Origin: Watersipora subatra
Taxonomy: Eukaryota > Bryozoa > Gymnolaemata > Cheilostomatida > Watersiporidae
DNA length: 64,000 nucleotides
Reading direction: 5' to 3'
Assembly (NCBI RefSeq): GCF_963576615.1
Contig: NC_088717.1
Coordinates: 40,192,302 to 40,256,301 of the forward strand
Under the pieces are notes generated by a model that worked only from the letters and a program-made list of their open reading frames with translations, was not told the DNA's origin and searched no databases. Of this stretch, positions 54,490-64,000 are shown piece after piece; positions within the stretch are counted from its first letter, which is position 1, and every line of letters starts with the position of its first letter. The position numbers were made by a program, and so were the translations under genes.

Positions 54490-55470
54490 TGTTACAAGAT
54501 ACAACATATATTAACATATAACAACAGTTACCATTCTAACTTTCAAGCTTCATACCATGAGGAAAATGTTTTGTGCAGGTCAAATAAATTAAGAAACAAA
54601 ATGAAACAACTATGAAAGTGTTTAAATGTAAATGTAAAATAATTAGCAAGTAATAGATAAATTAAGTCTGTTTTGCTGCGATTACAATAAAAGATGATTC
54701 GGTAATGATACAATTAATACGAACTGAAAAAAATAAATAAATAAAAACTCTGAACAGGTTAAATTAATAGTAACAATTCATTGCATAGAAGTATGTGTGT
54801 ATATAAAAAAGGAAACTGTTTCATCAGAAGATATCCATCAAAACTTTGAATACAACGATACTGGTACCTCTCGATACTGGTACCTCTCGATACTGGTACA
54901 AATGTAAAAATAGGATTCCGGACTGTCTTTGCCAGACCGAACGGAGAGAGAATGTAGAGGCTATTCCTACTCGAGATAATACAACTGTCCGCTTGAAAAG
55001 TATTGGCCTTTACCGATTGTTCAATTGAACCTTATGAAAAACCAGTCATAGCTGTTCACGAAAAGCGGAAAAAGCATCGTGTTTCATAGAGTTAATAGAG
55101 TTCATAGACATAGAGTTTAAATTAATAACTCTATGAAATTCTATCGGGCTCCATAGAGTTAAGTTTTGGTTACTACGTCGTTTAGCTTATAAAATTGGAA
55201 AAAGGGTATATAAAGTATATGGTAAAGCTTTGAATCGAAAGAGTTTCCGTGGTCTCGTGGATAGAGACCATGGAGTGATCTCTATCTCGTGGATAGAGAT
55301 CACTCCGTGGTTATATTGGTGACCTGTGGTTGCAATCTTCATGAGTTTGAGTCCAGTAGAATGCGAAATCTTAATATCCAAGATTTTAATAACTAAAACC
55401 GGACAGGCAGACAGACATCCAAACAGATGACGACAAGCTTTGATATATAGATATGTAGTTTTGTATACTA
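54490..55470 (+). repeat. Composite repeat: ~600-bp unit plus tRNA-like module
   Basis: Opposite-strand relative of 19,610-20,870 and close to 56,440-57,460. The unit includes a threefold CTCGATACTGGTAC repeat (54,855-54,900) and GAACGGAGAGAGAATGTAGA. The tRNA-like part (55,240-55,360) carries a 15-bp-stem hairpin at 55,272-55,306. Confidence 0.55.
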
Positions 55471-55509
55471 CATGTATACATATATAGAGTAATTGCATGT
55501 TACTATATT

Positions 55510-56395
55510 GTTTTCTAAAATATTCTCCATGTGATGTTGTACTGGATGAACTGATCTTTAAGCTGCCATATAAAACTACTTAGCTCGGTTGATGTTCGTT
55601 TTGATGGATTGTTGAAGCTGGTGCGATGGTTGTAGTATCTTATCTTGAATGGGCCCTCATCAGAAGATATCAATGTGGGCCCTCTGTCAGGACAACACAA
55701 GTTTTATTGTTGGCATCAGATTTATTAGTCATAACTGTAGCCTGATAGATGAAGAAACTGGACATGCATGCATTTGGCAACGGGCATGTATTCTTGTTTC
55801 GACAGTTGCTGTTGGCTTTTTGTTTGATAGTTGCGCTATGTTGTTATTAGCAATAGTTTGCCCAATATTCTTCATGCAGCTACTTATAGCTAAGTTTTAC
55901 ATTGTTTCTATTGAATATTGAATGAAGCTTGGCATCTTTAGAGAATTTTTCATTCAGGGCTCTGAAGAAGAGCTTTTTTAGATTGGTGGCAATATTTTTA
56001 GAGAAAATGAGGTTATACCAGAGTAGATTTTCCTGCATTTAGCCCAGGTGTTATGTAATGTTGCAATCTCATTGAATGTCAAGTTATGCTGGTAACCACT
56101 TTTATTAAGTGCTTCTTGGTGTTCTTTAGTATGTTGGCTGAATATATCTAGATTGAATGATATTGGGGAGAGGCACTGATTGACTGACACTGGAATATTC
56201 TTAATGATGGACGATGGGTGGTTAGACCTTGTTTGGATGTATCTAGAAGTATTATTGGGCTTGCTGAAAGGCTTATATAATTCATTCTGTAGATCTACAG
56301 ATGTATCCAGAAGATTAATGGTGATTTTATTTGCATCTACAGTTATTTTCAGTCCATATCGACGGAATAATGTGCACAAATCTATATATAAATAA
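55510..56395 (-). pseudogene. Penelope-like retroelement remnant: RT C-terminal region plus GIY-YIG nuclease
   Basis: On the minus strand a 133-residue frame (56,379-55,978) contains GLKITVDANK, a KPNNTSRYIQ segment and SNHPSSIIKNIP, a layout known from the region after the reverse transcriptase core of Penelope-like elements. Translation continues in shifted frames through KLHSIFNRNN and a cysteine-containing linker to a C-terminal block (55,700-55,515) with PFKIRYYNHRTSF and ELSSFIWQLKDQ, resembling GIY-YIG endonuclease sequence. Frameshifts and a ~27-bp internal duplication around GGGCCCA break it. The 5' part with the RT catalytic motif is missing. Family assignment is from motif memory, not a search. 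Confidence 0.65.
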
Positions 56396-56439
56396 GATAT
56401 TTACATATACTGAATATAGATTTATATGTATACGGATAT

Positions 56440-57460
56440 ACTAAATGAGTGATCAGCGCTGCCCGGTAATAAAGATTTTTGCACAGAAAACTTATTTTTA
56501 TTTAACATATAACAGCAGTTACCATTCTAATTTTCCAACTTCATATCTTGAAGAAAAAATTTTATGCAAGTAAAATAAATTAAGAAACAAAATAAAACAA
56601 CTATAAAAATGTTTTAATGTAAATGTGAAATAATTAGCAAGTAATAGCTAAATTAAGTCTGTTTTATTACAATAAAAGAAGAGTAGTAATTTTACAATTA
56701 ATTTGAACTGAGAAAACAAAATAAAAATCCTGAATATGGTGAATAAATAATAACAGTTCGTGCATAGAAGTTTGTGTGTGGGTGTGCATGTGTACTTGTG
56801 GGCACGTATGTTCGTGTACGTGTGTGTGTTCGTGTGTGTGTTTTATATAAAAAAGGTTACTGTTCCAGCAGAAGCTATCCATCAAAACTTTGATTACGAT
56901 GATACTGCTGCCTCTCGATACTGGAACAAATGTAAAAATGAGATATCGGACTGTCTTTCTTTGGCACTTTGTCTGATTGAACGGAGAGAGAATGTAGAGG
57001 ATAATCCTACTCGAGATAATACAATTGTCTGTGTGAAATGTATTAGCCTTTACCGATTTAGCAATCAAGTCTTACGAAAAATTAGAAATAAAAGTGTAAC
57101 GGCGCATTTGAAATTGAAACGGCACATTTAAAATTACAAATTAAAAAAATAGGTAATGGTAGCAAAAGCGGATAAAAATGCAAAAGGTGATATTTGTTAA
57201 TAATTAAAAGTGCACATTTAACGTGTGCATATGGTATACGGTATATGATAAGAGTGATAGCATGCTAAGGACTGTATAGCTTAGTGGTTAAATGCGTGGT
57301 TAAATGCAGAGTTTGAAACTTGCGGTTTTAATCTCCATGAGTTCAAGTCCAACACGCGGTGAGCTTTTAATTCCAAAATTTTAATAGCTATGGTTGGACA
57401 AGCCAAAGTACACTAAGACACACAAACTTTGAGATTTATATATAACGATATATATATGTG
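56440..57460 (+). repeat. Composite repeat: ~600-bp unit plus tRNA-like module, second copy
   Basis: Begins near GCGCTGCCCGGTAATAAAG and ends in an AACTTTGAGATTTATATATA tail. Read on the minus strand, these correspond to the 3' GC-rich end and 5' TCTCAA start of the Helitron-like repeats at 21,031 and 42,338. The tRNA-like segment (57,265-57,355) has TATAGCTTAGTGGTTAAATG and GAGTTCAAGTCC. Confidence 0.6.
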
Positions 57461-57479
57461 CTCTAATATATAGCATCTA

Positions 57480-57610
57480 GACATACCCTCTAATTAAACG
57501 CCACCTTTATTTGAACGGTACCTTTATTTGTCCACCACAATAGGAGTAGGGTTGAAAAATGCAGCCCCACTCTTTAATTGAACACCACCTCCATTTGATC
57601 GCCACTTTGA
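57480..57610. repeat. Dispersed TTTGAACGCC-type repeat
   Basis: CTCTAATTAAACGCCACC, TTTATTTGTCCACCAC and CTTTAATTGAACACCACCTC, related to the copies at 13,925, 26,650 and 39,655. Confidence 0.65.
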
Positions 57611-58889
57611 CATTTTTTATCTTTACGAACAAATAATAGCAAGTGATCAGTGGAAGTGTCTACAAAATCGTATTAATAATGACTCATTTACATCAAAAGC
57701 TGTTAATTCTATTGTTGTCCAACTTCTAACCCAAATATATCATTATTTTTAAAAATAGATAATTAAGGAAGTTCTACAAAAACGGATTTTTTGCGCTGGC
57801 TGCACAAGTCGGAAATGCTGCAATTGTAATTTATGTGCCGAAATGCAAAAAAATTGTAAAAATAGTAAAAATAGATAGAATTGCCAATGTCCTAATGCAT
57901 GCTGTATATGATTAACTTGTCGGGCTTTTAGCTTTTAGAACTAAATTAGTCATTTCTTGCTCTAAGTTTCTTATGAGCTGTCAGTGATACTTACATTTCT
58001 ATATCAGGTGTATGAGCTCTAGTATTACGTACAAGAACCATGTTGACGGTTTCAAATTTCATAATATTTAAAAATCAACTTATACATCATCAAATATGTT
58101 CTTATGTTAATGTGTAATGTTTTTTAAAAAAAGAATTTTATATTGTATCTGTGAATAGTAAAAAACTAAATAAAATGTTCTATAAGTTACTAATTTCACA
58201 GACATATTTAAAAAATGTTCCAAGAGTTAAAATTAGTTCTCAGATGAAGCTTAATTCAAGTCTCAGCAACTGCTATTGTAAAACTGTGCATCATTAAAAA
58301 CTTGTTTAAATAGTTTTTTTAATATAGCTGTTGAAACTTTGACCTTGGCAAGGGCAATGACCTTGATAACAGCGATGTCGTCTTTAACAAAAAATATTAG
58401 TATATCTGTAATTGTTTCATAGCTGCCACGTGAACTATTTGAAATAAATGGGCATATCTGTTGTTTTTTTACCTGCAGGTAAACCATGAGGTATAGGCAT
58501 AGGTACATGTGTAAGTACATGCTCGTGTTGTTTTTCAATGTTCCATAGATTTCCACATATACACGCGAGCTTACACATACACACTCATATACACCCATAT
58601 ATGCATATATACTGTACATACATACCTTTTCGTTATTTCAATACATGTATTCTCAATACAATTTCGTAAAGAAAACTCCTGGTTACTTTTACTCTCCACA
58701 AGACCGTCAAATAAACAGACCATGTGTTAACCACAAATGGTATATATTTTTAATAAATAAATATACATAGGCATATATGTATGACAGACAATAAACCACA
58801 TTCAAACATGCAGAGAGTGTGTGTGTACAGGTCTGCTAAAACGATCGAATCTTGCTTCTTATAATTATATGCTTTCTGGTTTTTTTTAG
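57611..58889. other. Intergenic, no gene identified
   Basis: AT-rich sequence ending in a polypyrimidine run before the candidate exon at 58,890. A minus-strand open frame at 58,263-58,619 has no recognisable content. Confidence 0.45.
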
Positions 58890-59028
58890 GATTTGTCCAC
58901 CTTTATCTTTATTTTACAGTCGGTCTTCTAATCGGTTTCCTCGGTCATCCAGACATTTTCACCAGTGACCAAGCCTTCTCATGCGACTGGAAGACTTGGC
59001 TCGGTGAAGATGGGGGTCAGAACAGAAG
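58890..59028 (+). CDS. Candidate internal exon, unknown membrane protein
   Basis: A strong pyrimidine tract and TTTAG precede an open segment encoding a hydrophobic helix (YLYFTVGLLIGFLG) followed by a polar part with SDQAFSCDWKTWLGEDGG. It ends at AGAAG before GTAAAT. Entry phase is 1 and exit phase 2. One frame is open throughout and the other two contain stops. I do not recognise the family, and no partner exon was found nearby in compatible phase. An alternative acceptor (TTTTACAG, about 30 nt in) would remove part of the helix. Entry phase also matches the exit of transporter exon 8, but that exon already has a good terminal exon 9. Confidence 0.4.
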
Positions 59029-59179
59029 GTAAATCACTACTGCCCTGGTCACAGCGCTCGCCGTAACAGTATGTTGTTCTAATCTCTGCAGAAATGTTAT
59101 TATTGATGAACATAAATTAGGTGGTTATACCTTTATTCTTTTGGGCTGGTTTCTTAGTTTTTGGAAATTTAGTTTTAAT

Positions 59180-59222
59180 TTTATATATATATATGTATAT
59201 ATATACATATATATATATATAC

Positions 59223-59255
<33 letters not shown>

Positions 59256-59275
59256 CATATATATATACATATAGA
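59180..59275. repeat. (AT)n / TATACATA microsatellite
   Basis: Alternating AT with regular ACATAT interruptions. The open frame across it is an artefact. Confidence 0.9.
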
Positions 59276-61609
59276 TTTTTTATGGCACTATAATATATAT
59301 AATATACAATATAATAGATAATATTACTTACTTTGTAGAGGCAACCAAAAGGAATATAAGAAACATTAGTTGATCTTTAGATGATTCGCTAAGAGCAAAG
59401 TTTATTACCAATAATCTATAATTTATTACCAATAATCTATACTTTATTACCTTTAATTAATAATTTATTACCAATAGTGGCTAAGAATTTTAGATGTGGT
59501 AACTGCTAAGACTAGCTGAAAACTTCATTTTATACAATTTTCTTCTGATAAGCTACTATTCTGGTAAAATAAGCTATTAGAATGTTTAAGGTATCATTTT
59601 CCTGCAGCATTGTTTTTGGAATCATTTACTAGTTAAATAGTTTACATAGTTAGTCCAACTCACCTTAATTTCAATGATTTTGTTATCTGAATAGTTTTAA
59701 AAAACTTAACAAACTGGCAATGATGTGAGCACCTGGTAAAATTAAATTTGTTAGACTAAAAACTAGTTTTGTTCGAAATATTGTGCTATAAGGTTTATTT
59801 ATGGTATGACTCGTATTTTGTGGTGTGACTCGTTTTGTGCCCTACCACAAAACGAGTCACTGTAAGATTTGTACATTTCATTTTACAACTTTTTAGAATT
59901 CCTTTTCAGCAAAACACTAAAAACAAAAAGCCAAGACTATAAGAAAAAGAACAATGCCAGTAATCTTGCAACAAAAATTACAATTTTTTTGCAGTATAGA
60001 AATATTCAAGTCTGACATGTAAACTCATTTGCAAAAACAAGACTTATTGCTTCAACTTGGTCTCATGAATAACTTATTGCGGTTTTAAGGGATTGTTATC
60101 GAGTTCAATTCCTAAAGCTTGCACTTACTTCCCTATTGGCTATTTATAATGCAAGCATACATTTCTGACTTAGACAGACGGCATAGAGTGGATGAAGAGG
60201 CAGGTAATAAAATATCTCTTATCTGTTAGATACCTCGCAATCAAGTTGTCGTATTTTAGAAGGTGAGGTATGGTCACTCTCGTGTCGTTGTTGTCTAAGC
60301 TTATCGCAGTGCACAATTATGGCTAAAGGCTAAATTAAGATTAAAATTATAAATAACTTTTTCATATTCACTATCTATCTATTGAAAAAAAACACAGGGG
60401 TAGATCCGAATGATTGACAGTTATATCATTATTAAAGAAATAACAAAAATTATTGGATGAATTTAATTACTTTAGCCAATTATAGCTGACATTTTGTCTG
60501 CAGCATTAAATATGTTTTACTAAGTAACTCAGTTCTGGTAGGCCTGTTATGTAATGTATGTCAGCAACTTTCAGAATGGGGAGTTTTTGACAGCAAATGG
60601 CATTCTTGCTGTAGTGATTCAATTTTAGTGCAGTGATATTTAGTTTAAAAAGCGCATGTACATAGATACATGTATAAACATGTATCTATGTAAATTGTGT
60701 ACACTTATACACATGTATATATGTACATGTGTTTATATGTATGCGCGTATTCATGTGTACACGCGTATACATACAAGGGCATGTAACATGTATGTCATGT
60801 AATATCAACCCAACCTCAAACAATATTATAGCTACAAGTACAGCTTTTTGTTACAAGCTTTAGAAAGCCTTTACATTATGTGTAGCATTATGCGTATGAA
60901 TAATAAATCTTATTATATGTAGTTCAGCAACATCGGACCGAATAACTAGTGAAGTATCAAACCAATACGTTATAAACTATTTTATAAAATAAACTTTTAA
61001 ACAGTATCGGATATAAATTCTAATATTAGACTGATAAGGAGAAGCCAAGTGTGCTCAAAGATTTGCTGATGTTTTGACGAGAGGAGACTACAGCCAAAAT
61101 CTTTTACAATACAAATAAACCTGGATAAGCCAACTAAAGCACAGTAACTTGACTTATCAGCTATGATCAACATCTGAATGCCCTTACAGCTGATGAGCTT
61201 ACTGTGTTATTAGATATTCGCTGTTAAAATAATCAGATTACATCTATCTTCCTGACCTTCCATTACTTTTCTACTTCTCCAGAAAAACCATGACATCTCA
61301 TACCAGACACCAACGCCTTACCAATTCACATTATAGAACAGAGTTATGTAGAAAGAGCTTTCTCTTCCTTTACAAATAGCTTTACTTTGCTATTCTATAT
61401 TATATTTTGTCCCATGGTCTAGCTTGCTCTGGGTAGCATTGATCTCTTATAATAAAATTCATATATACTGTATATCTATTCATATAGGTCTAGTCTCATA
61501 GCAATAAAATTTTACCTTCTGAGAAAATTCTGCTCATCTCATTTTCACTGCGCTAGCTGAACATAGATTTCTAGTGATGTTCAAGTGCCGTGTCACCATT
61601 TTTCTTTGT
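59276..61609. other. Noncoding stretch with small hairpins
   Basis: Contains tandem TTATTACCAATAATCTATA repeats (59,405-59,475), a perfect 15-bp-stem hairpin with 6-nt loop at 59,825-59,860, and another 15-bp stem with 4-nt loop at 60,659-60,692. I see no exon. It probably includes the 5' flank or first intron of the gene starting at 61,620. Confidence 0.5.
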
Positions 61610-61619
61610 AGTTCTTCAT

Positions 61620-61902
61620 ATGCAGGGCAGCAGGATGAGGTTCTATATATCAGTGTTAGCCATCTTTTGCACATGTCATTTAAGTCAACCACTAGAAGTA
61701 TTTCATATACCGATCACAACAGACTTAGGAAATGAGACTATAACATACGAGCGTGACCTCTATCGCTCAACATGTCAGTCGATCAGCTCGGAGCGCAGTG
61801 AGTCATGCAAGTTTTACGGAGAATGCTGCCACGATCCAGTTAGGGTGAGAGAGCAGCTCGCACCAGGAACTTATCAATGCATGAATGTTGGAACCAGACA
61901 AG
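61620..61902 (+). CDS. 5' coding exon of a secreted or membrane protein with cysteine-rich ectodomain
   Basis: Open frame from ATG at 61,620 (a second in-frame ATG is at 61,635) to a GTAACA donor after 61,902, exit phase 1. Residues 1-25 or so form a signal peptide (MRFYISVLAIFCTCHLSQP in the shorter form). The mature part has NETITY (possible N-glycosylation) and a cysteine cluster SCKFYGECCHDP followed by YQCMNVGT. A C...CC...C pattern right after a signal peptide is seen in ectodomains of some invertebrate family-B-like receptors; this is only a suggestion. A TTTGTAG acceptor at 61,610 suggests an upstream 5' UTR exon. The remaining exons are not recognised before the window ends. Confidence 0.6.
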
Positions 61903-64000
61903 GTAACATCCTGTTTTATTATTTCAACAACTTTATTAAACAAGCTATCTTTATTTATATATAATAATGTGGATAACAGTAGCTAATTAGTAAAACTACT
62001 AATGCGCAATGACAATAACAGACACTGAGTGGGAATAAACAAGTTCCTACGAACTAGTGTGTTTAATATTTTCTTATCTTGACAGTGTGTCGCTTAAGAA
62101 CTTAAACATTAGCTGATATTTTTATGGAAAGTTCATTTCCTCACTGTTTTTAAGTTTGGCGTAGCTCGGACTGAAAAAAAAATTTATTTTTTGAGTTTTC
62201 ACAAAGTTATCTTTGTACGAGTAGATAAAAAGTGTTTAATGAATAAGACTGAGCATTACATGAGTAAATAAAAAAAGTTTAGCAACAATAATATCAATTT
62301 ATTAATTCAATACTTTATGCTAACCTTAATAACTCAGTACCATTTAAATATGTTATCATATGCATGAGGTTGTAATGTGTCCAAACGAAAAGTCAACAAA
62401 TAGCAGTGTTTTGGAACAAAAACCATTAACTATACCAGACACTGCGGTGATTTCTAATGACTTGTTTATAAACATTACTACTATTTCATCCAGCAGGTTC
62501 GCTTACACTACTTACACTATAGTATTCACAATCTATCACAGAAATATTGCCAGGAGAAAATCATGTGATCTGCTCTCTGATCTCTTGCAATAATAATCCT
62601 TTCAAACTTTGTAAGATGACCAAATTATCTTTACCAAAGTTGTCAATGAATCTATTCAAAATAAGTGATTATTTATAATTATTGCTTAAAAAGTTTGTGA
62701 AAAGATTTGAAGAAGTTAGACGCTATCATTCATGTAAATGTTTGACTATGCACTCTAAAAGAACTACACAGTAAATTTTGTCAATGTTCCAAATTTAAAT
62801 AGAAGTAGTTTTCCAGAATGTAATATAGGGCATGTCTTTGTGGTAAACAAACATTTTGCTATAAATAGAACTGATGTGAGAAAAAATGTGCATTATATAA
62901 TCTGTACAAAAACTGATATCTCTTTTTTAGCATTTATATACATGTATATACCGGTATATAAGGTTTTTGTATTCAGATATTTACTTCATGTGCAAAATAT
63001 ATTATTAAGAGCTACTCAAGCAAAATCATTTGGCTTACAAGATTTTTTTCTTATTTTGCATTTAAAGCGAGTAAAATGATTAGTTGCTTGGAATAAAACT
63101 TTCCCTGTCTTATGTTGTTGGGAACAGTGCCAGGATTAAGAGACCTGTTACTCACAAGCACCCAAAATAAGCAGCTTTTGAAGTTAAGCTGTCACTGATT
63201 GCAGACATTTTAGCAAAAACTGTACTTTTTTATTGATTTTTTGATGACACCAGACTGGCATTTTTCTTACTTAGAAAATATTAAATATAATAAAAAATGA
63301 CGTCATTTGTTTCACGATCCTGCGGATATAAGCGTGTGAGCTAAACTGAGTCACAGAAAGGAAACAGCAACAGTGACATACACAGGAAACAGTGACATAC
63401 ATTGTTGATACTGAGGCACTTTGTATAGGCAACAGTGACATACATTGCTGATACTGAGGCACTTTGTATAGGCTCTCCTTTGCAGCAATTTAATATCTGT
63501 CTGCAAGTAATATAAAAAATGCTATTACACCATTTCAATGATAATTGTTTGTGGTTTTTAAAAAAACTTTTTTGCTATAATATGACAGACAGGTTTATAA
63601 GCTGTACGGTGTTGTTGTATAACTGAGCTGTTGTTATCTTTGTACCCAGAGCCCAGCACCTTAAGCCCCTAATAGTTAAACCAGTTGTTATGGTTTGAGT
63701 TTAGATCTCGGTATAATGGTGGTAATACTGGCTTTGGTTGCGCATTGCATCTTGTCTTTAGCAAAAACGCTTAGTTTGTTGTGTTATGTAATAGAGAATA
63801 TTAAATGTCTATCGTCTGAGCTTGGAATAGGAGAAATGTCCTATTCTGGAATAGAGTATGTTTTTATTTATGAAGAGACTTTGCTAAGAACATCGAGTTT
63901 CATAAATTTGCTGCAAGTCGCTTAGGTTTTTGTGTAACATAAAACTCTCTAGACTTCATTCTTTTGTAGAATTGACAGACACAAATAATGGATATGCTAG
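61903..64000. other. Probable intron of the 61,620 gene; no further exon identified
   Basis: Open frames at 62,360-62,593, 62,840-63,079 and 63,695-63,925 lack splice context or family resemblance. A tandem duplication of about 42 bp (GTGACATACATTG...GAGGCACTTTGTATAGG) lies at 63,390-63,473. Confidence 0.45.

Noticed and set aside
63695..63925. 76-residue frame near the right edge as a second exon of the 61,620 gene
   Set aside because: A nearby acceptor (63,650) leads to an early stop in the required phase, and the frame lacks splice sites of its own.

Overview
This is an animal nuclear genome window: short exons with GT/AG introns, AT-rich noncoding DNA, many degraded transposons and long microsatellites. 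The transposon and SINE content and a metazoan oxalate/formate-antiporter-like transporter suggest a lophotrochozoan-type invertebrate (mollusc, annelid or bryozoan), but this is inference; no marker gene fixes the species.

The backbone is a tandem duplication. Position 1 aligns with about 27,629, and homology runs to about 24,459 in copy 1 and 45,255 in copy 2. Each copy holds one nine-exon gene for a 12-TM major facilitator transporter of the oxalate:formate antiporter / monocarboxylate-transporter-like group. All 18 exons can be placed with consistent splice phases and intact frames (498 and 500 aa), so both genes look functional. Comparing the copies dates the insertions. A CR1/Jockey-type LINE fragment in intron 2 and SINE/Helitron-like repeats in intron 7 occur in both copies, so they are older than the duplication. 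A 4.1-kb hAT transposon (intron 6), a 932-bp terminal-inverted-repeat element (intron 5), a 32-bp minisatellite of about 69 units and a hammerhead-ribozyme locus (intron 7) occur only in copy 1.

The most interesting locus is 21.8-22.6 kb, in intron 7 of copy 1. A perfect ~246-bp palindrome carries one hammerhead ribozyme on each strand. It is followed by a 259-bp tandem dimer whose minus strand carries a second, different hammerhead in each unit. Both are type I hammerheads with very short stem III, embedded in (AT)n. The arrangement resembles metazoan retrozymes or Penelope-associated hammerheads. A Penelope-like element remnant (RT C-terminal region plus GIY-YIG nuclease) lies at 55.5-56.4 kb, and a possible decayed hammerhead lies at 43.8 kb.

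From 45.3 to 58.9 kb I see no host gene. The region holds a long-arm foldback element, two Tc1/mariner- or pogo-like MITEs with TA duplications, a non-autonomous hAT element with an 8-bp duplication, tRNA-derived SINE-like modules, composite repeats and the Penelope fragment. Near the right edge are one weak candidate exon (58,890-59,028) and one convincing 5' coding exon of a secreted or membrane protein (61,620-61,902).
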